In this document: piece by piece, positions 58,478-64,000 of the stretch
How positions within the stretch are numbered: position 1 is the stretch's first letter
How the letters are laid out: each line of letters opens with the position of its first letter
From: CAYPZU01 sp964415395
Lineage (GTDB): Bacteria > Chlamydiota > Chlamydiia > Chlamydiales > SM23-39
Assembly: GCA_964415395.1 (NCBI GenBank)
Contig: CAYPZU010000002.1
Location: 1-64,000, forward strand
Direction: 5' to 3'
DNA length: 64,000 nucleotides
Made by a program: the position numbers and the translations under genes
The notes under the pieces: generated by a model
The model's database searches: none
Told to the model about the DNA's origin: nothing
What the model saw: only the letters and a program-made list of their open reading frames with translations

Positions 58478-61165
58478 ATGGCAAAAGAAGAGAAAATCGA
58501 AGGGTTTCCAGACGCGATCGGACCCTACTCTATCGTCCAGAGCCTCGGCCGGGGCGGGATGGGCGAGGTCTTTTTAGCGAAAGACCCGATGTGCGGCCGC
58601 CATGTCGCCCTCAAGAGGATCCGCCCCGAACTCAAAGACAACCAGACGATCCAGAGCCGTTTCCTCCGCGAGGCGAAGGTCGCCAGCGTCCTCAGCCACC
58701 CGTCGATCGTCCCGATCCTCTCCATCGAGTCGGCGCCTCCCGAGATCTACTACACGATGCCCTTCGTCGAAGGGGAGACCCTCAGGCAGATCCTCCGGAC
58801 AACCCGCGAACAGGAAAAAGCGGGAGATCCCCTCCACCCGATCGGCCGCTCGATCCCGTCGCTCGCCCGCCTCTTTCTCCAGATTTGCGAAGCGGTCGCA
58901 TATACCCACGCGAAAGGGATACTCCACCGCGACCTTAAGCCCGAAAACATCATCGTCGGAAAATACGGCGAAGTGATGATCCTCGACTGGGGCATCGCCG
59001 ACTTCATCGACGCGATCGAAGATCCCCTCCCCGCAAAAAAAGTGTCGGGGAAGGAAGACCTGACCCGCCCGGGGAAAATCACGGGCACCCTCGCCTACAT
59101 GGCCCCGGAGCGGCTCACCGGCAAATCGTCTTCCGTGCAGACCGATATCTACGCCCTCGGCGTCATCCTCTACCAGATCCTCACTCTGCAGCTCCCCTTC
59201 CAAAGGAAAACGATCGCCGCCTTCAAAAAGCAGGTAGGCTCCGAAGAGCTGATCGACCCCGTCGAGATGGCCCCCTACCGCGACATTCCGCACCAACTCG
59301 CCGAAGTGTGCCGCAGATGCCTCGCCCGCCTCCAAACCGATCGGTATAAATCGGTCGGCGAACTGATTTCCGGACTCAAGAATTACATCGAAGGGCGCCC
59401 GGAATGGATCTTCACCGCCGAGCTCGACCGGAACCGGAAAGAGGATTGGCAGTTCCAGGAAAACATCCTCCTCGCCAAACACATCGCGATCACGCGGAAC
59501 CTCGACGTCACCGAATGGGCGGCTCTCATGGTATCCAAAGGATCGTTCGCCCCCAATCTCCGGATGGAAGCCGAAGTACGCCTCGGCGCCGAGAGCCAAG
59601 GGATCGGACTTCTCCTGAGCGTCCCCGAAGCTGGCGAAAGGCAATCGCTCGAAGAGGGCTACTGCCTCTGGATCGGCTCCGAAAAACACCCGGTCTGCCA
59701 GCTGTTCCGGAACAACGTCCTCGTCATGGAAGCCAAAACGCTCTACCTCCAGCCGGAGACCTGGCATAAGATCGCCATCGAAAAATCGGACGACCACCTG
59801 AAATTCTACCTCGACGGCAGGCTCAAGCTTAATTTCGCCAGCCACCTGCCTTTGGCAGGGACCCATGTAGGCCTTCTCCACAAAGATGGAGAATTCGATC
59901 TCAAGAACTGGAAAATCTTCGACGGCAGCCACAATGTGATGGTCGGATGCCTCGCCGTCCCCAACGCCTTTTTAAGCCACAAGCACTACGACGCCGCCCT
60001 CCAGGAATACAGGCGGATCGGACAATGCTTCCCCGGGCGCATGGAGGGGCGCGAGGCGCTTTTCCGCGCAGGGCTCACCCTCCTCGAAAAAGCGAATGCT
60101 GAAAAATCGAAAACAGCGCAGGACAAACTCTACCACTCGGCCCTCAAGGAATTCGAAAAACTCTACCGGACCCCTGGAGCGCCTCTTGAATACCTCGGGA
60201 AATCCTACGTCTATCAGGCTCTCTCGGACGCAGAGGAAGAGGCGAAGTGCCTCGAGCTTTGCCTGAGAAAATTCCCGAAACATCCCCTTTTGCAGATCGT
60301 CAAAGAGCATATCGTCTACCGGATGCATGAGAGCTCGCTCAACAACCGCGACGCCGCCTACCGGATCATCCTCCTCGCCATCCGCCACATTCCGGACCTC
60401 CTTGAAAACGGAGACACCCGATTCCTCATCGAGAGCCTCGAGAAGAATTGGGAGCCCCTCTATTTTATCGAGCAAGCCGAAGACCGCCTCGCCCAGCTCG
60501 CCATCCAGATCGCGTTCTGGCTCGCCAAGCCGCCCATTCTCGTCGAGATCGCGCAGACGCTCCCCGCAGGATCGCCCCTTTTGAACAACGCTCTTTTCGC
60601 CCTGCTCGAACTCGAGGCGCATGAAGAGCTGAAAAAATTCCCCGCGCCTCTCGACTTCGGCGCGCTGGCCAATCCCTTCCCGGCCGAACCGGGCAAAACC
60701 GAAAGCCGCGCCCTCTACTACCTGATGCGCCAGGCGCTCAAATCGGGAAGCCTCACTCTCTTCGACGCCGCTGCGAAAAAGCTGAAAAAATGCCGCCTCC
60801 CGAAACAGGAGAGGATCGCCTTCGACGCCCTCGAAATCTGGAGCCATCTCGTCCGGCGCAGGAAGAACGAAGCCTCAGACCTGTTCCTGAAGTATCCCAA
60901 AACCTCCCTCCAGCAGGAAACTTCGCCTCTCCACTTCCCCTTCGGAGCCTGGCTCTTCCTCGCGGAAGGGAAAGAAGCGGCCATGCGCCACTTCTCGCTC
61001 GCTCTGGAAACCCCCTACCCGCCGACGACCGCCCTCCCCAGCCTGTTCCTCACCGGCAAGATCAACGACAAAAAAGGGTGGATTGAAAAAGCGTTCTGGT
61101 GGGAGAAGAAAGAGCTCCACCGGCAAGTCGACCTTTTCTATAAGACCATTGGAAAACCCGCATGA
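58478..61165 (+). CDS. pknD: Ser/Thr protein kinase PknD
   Basis: 895 residues, the chlamydial PknD type (about 930 in Chlamydia). The N-terminal Hanks-type kinase domain (10-300) has GRGGMGEVFLAKD, Lys in VALKRI, HRDLKPEN near 150, the metal motif DWG in ILDWGIAD (usual DFG), and GTLAYMAPERL. Residues about 310-480 contain a concanavalin/LamG-like segment (WHKIAIEKSDDHLKFYLDG), then helical TPR-like repeats to the end. No membrane segment seen. Its stop overlaps the nudix gene; valS follows, as CT301-CT302 in C. trachomatis. In Chlamydia PknD autophosphorylates and is membrane associated. Confidence 0.93.
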   Translation: MAKEEKIEGFPDAIGPYSIVQSLGRGGMGEVFLAKDPMCGRHVALKRIRPELKDNQTIQSRFLREAKVASVLSHPSIVPILSIESAPPEIYYTMPFVEGETLRQILRTTREQEKAGDPLHPIGRSIPSLARLFLQICEAVAYTHAKGILHRDLKPENIIVGKYGEVMILDWGIADFIDAIEDPLPAKKVSGKEDLTRPGKITGTLAYMAPERLTGKSSSVQTDIYALGVILYQILTLQLPFQRKTIAAFKKQVGSEELIDPVEMAPYRDIPHQLAEVCRRCLARLQTDRYKSVGELISGLKNYIEGRPEWIFTAELDRNRKEDWQFQENILLAKHIAITRNLDVTEWAALMVSKGSFAPNLRMEAEVRLGAESQGIGLLLSVPEAGERQSLEEGYCLWIGSEKHPVCQLFRNNVLVMEAKTLYLQPETWHKIAIEKSDDHLKFYLDGRLKLNFASHLPLAGTHVGLLHKDGEFDLKNWKIFDGSHNVMVGCLAVPNAFLSHKHYDAALQEYRRIGQCFPGRMEGREALFRAGLTLLEKANAEKSKTAQDKLYHSALKEFEKLYRTPGAPLEYLGKSYVYQALSDAEEEAKCLELCLRKFPKHPLLQIVKEHIVYRMHESSLNNRDAAYRIILLAIRHIPDLLENGDTRFLIESLEKNWEPLYFIEQAEDRLAQLAIQIAFWLAKPPILVEIAQTLPAGSPLLNNALFALLELEAHEELKKFPAPLDFGALANPFPAEPGKTESRALYYLMRQALKSGSLTLFDAAAKKLKKCRLPKQERIAFDALEIWSHLVRRRKNEASDLFLKYPKTSLQQETSPLHFPFGAWLFLAEGKEAAMRHFSLALETPYPPTTALPSLFLTGKINDKKGWIEKAFWWEKKELHRQVDLFYKTIGKPA

Positions 61166-61695
61166 CCCGCAAACCGACCGTCAAATCGACCCGCACCATC
61201 TACAAAGGCTTCTTTGAAGTCCGGGAAGACCTTCTGGAGCGCGCCGACGGCCTCACCCACCCCTACGCCACCCTCATCCTCAACACCCACGCAGCCGCGA
61301 TCATCGCCCAGGATACCGAAGGGCGCTGGATCCTCAACCGCGAATACCGGCACGCCACAGGCGAGTACATCCTCGGCTGCCCAGGGGGACGCCTGGAAGA
61401 AGGGGAAGACCCGATCCTCGGCGGCCAGAGGGAGCTCCTCGAAGAAACCGGCTACTGGTCGGACGAAATCGAACTCGTCGGCTGCTGCTACCCCTTCCCC
61501 GGCCTCTGCGACCAGAAAATCTACTATCTTTTCGCAAAAAACGCCGTCCGGAAAGGGCCGCAGAATCTCGACCCGTTCGAATTCATCGACATCGAGCTGA
61601 AAAGCGACGCCGAGCTGCGCCAAGAGATCCGCTCCCGCACCAACGTCGACGCCGTCCTCTGCACAGCCCTTTGGTTTAAAGACCAGTTCTGCTAA
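61162..61695 (+). CDS. NUDIX hydrolase, ADP-ribose pyrophosphatase-like
   Basis: 177 residues, starts inside the pknD stop (ATGA). Complete Nudix box: GGRLEEGEDPILGGQRELLE and then ETGY, fitting Gx5Ex7REUxEExGU. N-terminal EREYRHATGEY-type pattern here is NREYRHATGEYILGCPGG, and PFPGLCDQKIYYLFA is seen in ADP-ribose and nucleotide-sugar pyrophosphatases. It probably cleans up ADP-ribose or a related nucleotide. Cotranscribed with pknD and perhaps valS (28 bases later). Confidence 0.85.
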   Translation: MTRKPTVKSTRTIYKGFFEVREDLLERADGLTHPYATLILNTHAAAIIAQDTEGRWILNREYRHATGEYILGCPGGRLEEGEDPILGGQRELLEETGYWSDEIELVGCCYPFPGLCDQKIYYLFAKNAVRKGPQNLDPFEFIDIELKSDAELRQEIRSRTNVDAVLCTALWFKDQFC

Positions 61696-61723
61696 AATTT
61701 CTCGAAAAAAAAGATAGACAAAG

Positions 61724-64000
61724 ATGAGCTCTTTACCCAAAGCGTATGATCCGAAACTCGTTGAAGAAAAGTGGTACGCCTTCTGGGAAAAAGAGGGTTT
61801 TTTCCGCGCCGACCCCACATCGAATAAACCTCCCTACTGCATCGTCATCCCGCCGCCGAATGTCACCGGCGTCCTCCACATGGGCCACGCCCTCGTCGAC
61901 ACGCTCCAAGACATTCTGATCCGCTGGAAACGGATGCAGGGGTTCGAAACGCTCTGGGTTCCCGGCACTGACCACGCCGGCATCGCCACGCAAGCCGTCG
62001 TCGAGAAAAATCTGTTCGCCAAAACGGGCAGACGGCGCAAAGACTTCACGCGCGAAGAATTCCTCGAGCACGTGTGGAACTGGAAAGAGATGTCGGAAGG
62101 ATCGATCCTCAGCCAGCTGAAAAAACTCGGCTGCTCCTGCGACTGGTCGCGGCTCCGCTTCACGATGGACGATGCAAGCAACCTCGCGGTGCGCACCTGC
62201 TTTAAAAAAATGTACGACGACGGCCTCATCTATCAGGGCGACTACCTCGTCAACTGGGATCCCGTCACCCAGACCGCTCTCTCCGACGACGAAGTGGAGC
62301 ATGAAGAGCGCGATTCATTCCTCTGGCACATCAGCTATCCCCTTTCGAACGGCAAAGACCATTTGACGATCGCCACCACCCGCCCCGAAACGATGCTGGG
62401 CGACACCGCCGTTGCCGTCCACCCCGAAGACGACCGCTACAAGCGGCTCATCGGTCAAAAAGTGCGCCTCCCGATCACGGGACGGGAAATCCCCATCATA
62501 GCCGACCCCTTCGTCGATCCCGCTTTCTGCTCCGGCGCCGTGAAAATCACCCCCGCCCACGACTTCACCGACTCCGAAGTCGGGCTGCGCCACAGCCTCC
62601 CGTTCCTCAACATCATGACCCCCGACGGAAAGATCAACGAGCAGGGGAAAGAATACGCCGGCCTCTTCATGGAAGAAGCCCGAGAGAAAATCGTCGCCGA
62701 ACTCAAAAAACAGGGACTCCTCCTCAAAACCGACCCGCATAAACTCCGCGTCGGCCTCTCGTACCGCTCGAAAGCCGTTGTCCAGCCCTACCTCTCCAAG
62801 CAGTGGTTCGTCCGGATGAGCCAATTCAAAGAGCAGCTCATCTCCGCAGTGCGCGACAAGCGGGTCAAACTCATCCCCGCCCACTGGGAGCCCACCTATT
62901 TCCACTGGATCGAAAATTTGCGCGACTGGTGCATCTCCCGCCAGATCTGGTGGGGCCATAGAATCCCCATCTGGTATAACAAAAAAGACCCCTCGAAAAT
63001 GATCTGCTGGGACGGCGAAGGCGCCCCTTCCGAAGCTGTGAAGCATCCAGACGAGTGGACGCAGGATAGCGACGTCCTCGACACCTGGTTCTCCTCCGCC
63101 CTCTGGCCCTTCAGCACCCTCGGCTGGCCCGATAAAACCGCCGAGCTGAAAAAATTCTACCCCACCTCCGTCCTCGTCACCGGCCACGACATCCTCTTCT
63201 TCTGGGTCGCCCGGATGATCCTGATGGGCGAATACGTCCAGCATGCCGTCCCTTTCCACGAAACGTTCCTCCACGGCCTCATCTACGGAAAATCGTACTG
63301 GCGCACGACCAACGAAGGCGCGGCTGTCTACTTAAACGCCGCTGAGAAAAAGAAATACGACCTTGGCGCAGCTGTTCCCCCCGATATCGACTCGAAGTGG
63401 GAAAAAATGTCCAAGTCGAAGGGGAACGTCATCGACCCCCTCGAACTGATCGACGAATACGGCACCGACGCGATGCGGCTCGCCCTCTGCTCCAGCGTCA
63501 CCCACGCCCGGCAGATCGACATGGACCGCCGCCGGTTCGAAGAGTTCAAAAACTTCGCCAACAAAATCTGGAACGGCTCCCGCTTCGTCTTCATGAATCT
63601 CGAAGGCTTTTCGACCGAATCGCTCTGCGAAGGGCTCGACCTTTCCCTTCTCTCTCTCGAAGACCGGTGGATCCTGTCGCTGCTCAACCGAACCATTGAA
63701 GAGACCAACCGCAGCCTGACCGAATACACCTTCGACCGGGCCGCAACCCGCGCCTATGAGTTCTTCTGGAACGATTTCTGCGCTACCTACGTCGAGCTGG
63801 CCAAGCCGATCCTCTTCGGCAAAGTCGGAACGCCCGTCCAGAAGGCGAATAAACAAAAGCTCCTCGTCATTCTCCTTTCGAACGCGATCCGCCTCATGCA
63901 TCCGATTTCGCCGTTCATCACCGAAGAGATCTTCTCGCTGCTGCGCGCCCAGTTCCCGCTCATTGAAGCTCCTCGCAATTGCGATCCCTATACCCGCGAG
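61724..64000 (+). CDS. valS: valyl-tRNA synthetase (3' end beyond window)
   Basis: Class I synthetase; 759 codons are visible and open to the window edge; the whole protein is usually about 900-950 residues. ATG 61724 with AAAGA before it. HIGH as HMGHA near 53, editing domain with TTRPETMLGDTAVAVHP, the tRNA-binding segment RDWCISRQIWWGHRIP, and KMSKSKGNVIDP near 561. This is the archetypal ValRS. The C-terminal coiled coil lies outside. Located behind pknD as in other Chlamydiae. Confidence 0.97.
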   Translation, partial: MSSLPKAYDPKLVEEKWYAFWEKEGFFRADPTSNKPPYCIVIPPPNVTGVLHMGHALVDTLQDILIRWKRMQGFETLWVPGTDHAGIATQAVVEKNLFAKTGRRRKDFTREEFLEHVWNWKEMSEGSILSQLKKLGCSCDWSRLRFTMDDASNLAVRTCFKKMYDDGLIYQGDYLVNWDPVTQTALSDDEVEHEERDSFLWHISYPLSNGKDHLTIATTRPETMLGDTAVAVHPEDDRYKRLIGQKVRLPITGREIPIIADPFVDPAFCSGAVKITPAHDFTDSEVGLRHSLPFLNIMTPDGKINEQGKEYAGLFMEEAREKIVAELKKQGLLLKTDPHKLRVGLSYRSKAVVQPYLSKQWFVRMSQFKEQLISAVRDKRVKLIPAHWEPTYFHWIENLRDWCISRQIWWGHRIPIWYNKKDPSKMICWDGEGAPSEAVKHPDEWTQDSDVLDTWFSSALWPFSTLGWPDKTAELKKFYPTSVLVTGHDILFFWVARMILMGEYVQHAVPFHETFLHGLIYGKSYWRTTNEGAAVYLNAAEKKKYDLGAAVPPDIDSKWEKMSKSKGNVIDPLELIDEYGTDAMRLALCSSVTHARQIDMDRRRFEEFKNFANKIWNGSRFVFMNLEGFSTESLCEGLDLSLLSLEDRWILSLLNRTIEETNRSLTEYTFDRAATRAYEFFWNDFCATYVELAKPILFGKVGTPVQKANKQKLLVILLSNAIRLMHPISPFITEEIFSLLRAQFPLIEAPRNCDPYTRE

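Noticed and set aside
58574..59932. 452-codon open frame antisense to pknD
   Set aside because: Antisense shadow; pknD kinase motifs occupy the plus strand and no ribosome site precedes the minus frame.

Overview
The window is a draft contig (four runs of ten N) from a member of the phylum Chlamydiae, most likely an environmental (Parachlamydia/Waddlia-type) lineage rather than Chlamydia itself. The assignment rests on several chlamydial hallmarks: a double-length UvrA of 1881 residues with four P-loops next to pyruvate kinase; the block cydB-cydA / cdaA-cdaR ... htrB, which resembles the CT010-CT014 neighbourhood of C. trachomatis; pknD followed by valS; and infC-rpmI-rplT-pheS. The base composition looks moderately GC-rich by eye, with clearly AT-richer islands around 9.4-10.2 kb, 18.4 kb and 22.8-25.1 kb.

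Layout. 0-18.3 kb is an accessory surface region: two complete two-partner secretion operons (tpsA-tpsB, both on the minus strand) flank an Lpg1974/MOMP-like porin, a CPBP protease and a HepT-MntA toxin-antitoxin pair; a large membrane protein of unknown function follows. 18.4-25.5 kb is a second accessory region: a eukaryote-like Ser/Thr kinase, a MYND zinc-finger protein, a Bcr/CflA-type drug exporter, an AlaDH/PNT-family dehydrogenase, a nuclease-helicase (DUF2075) protein and a cysteine-rich small protein. 25.5-26.1 kb is a chain of small hairpins and direct repeats beside tRNA-Ser.

26.2-48 kb is mostly core: pheS, rplT, rpmI, infC and a degenerate threonyl-tRNA-synthetase-like gene; tRNA-Val; nadB; mnmM; an overlapping five-gene operon nusB-murB-CPBP-PHP-folC; an exonuclease plus a small tandem duplication; cytochrome bd oxidase; and the plus-strand operon cdaA-cdaR-glycosyltransferase-htrB-rsmE (c-di-AMP signalling and envelope lipid synthesis). 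tRNA-Arg and pyk follow. 48-64 kb holds uvrA with a downstream methyltransferase, a tandem duplication making two Pro/Ala-rich small proteins, trpS, twin receiver-domain proteins on either side of a palindromic mobile-like element, and pknD-nudix-valS (valS runs off the end).

The most interesting items are: the ThrRS-like pseudoenzyme translationally overlapped with infC; a miniature element with terminal inverted repeats present in two diverged copies; intergenic chains of short perfect hairpins, some of which include T-arm look-alikes next to tRNA genes; a structured inverted repeat in front of mnmM that could hide its ribosome binding site; the neighbouring eukaryote-like kinase and MYND proteins; and two small segmental duplications that left gene fragments. 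No rRNA genes, CRISPR arrays, transposase genes or prophage genes were seen.
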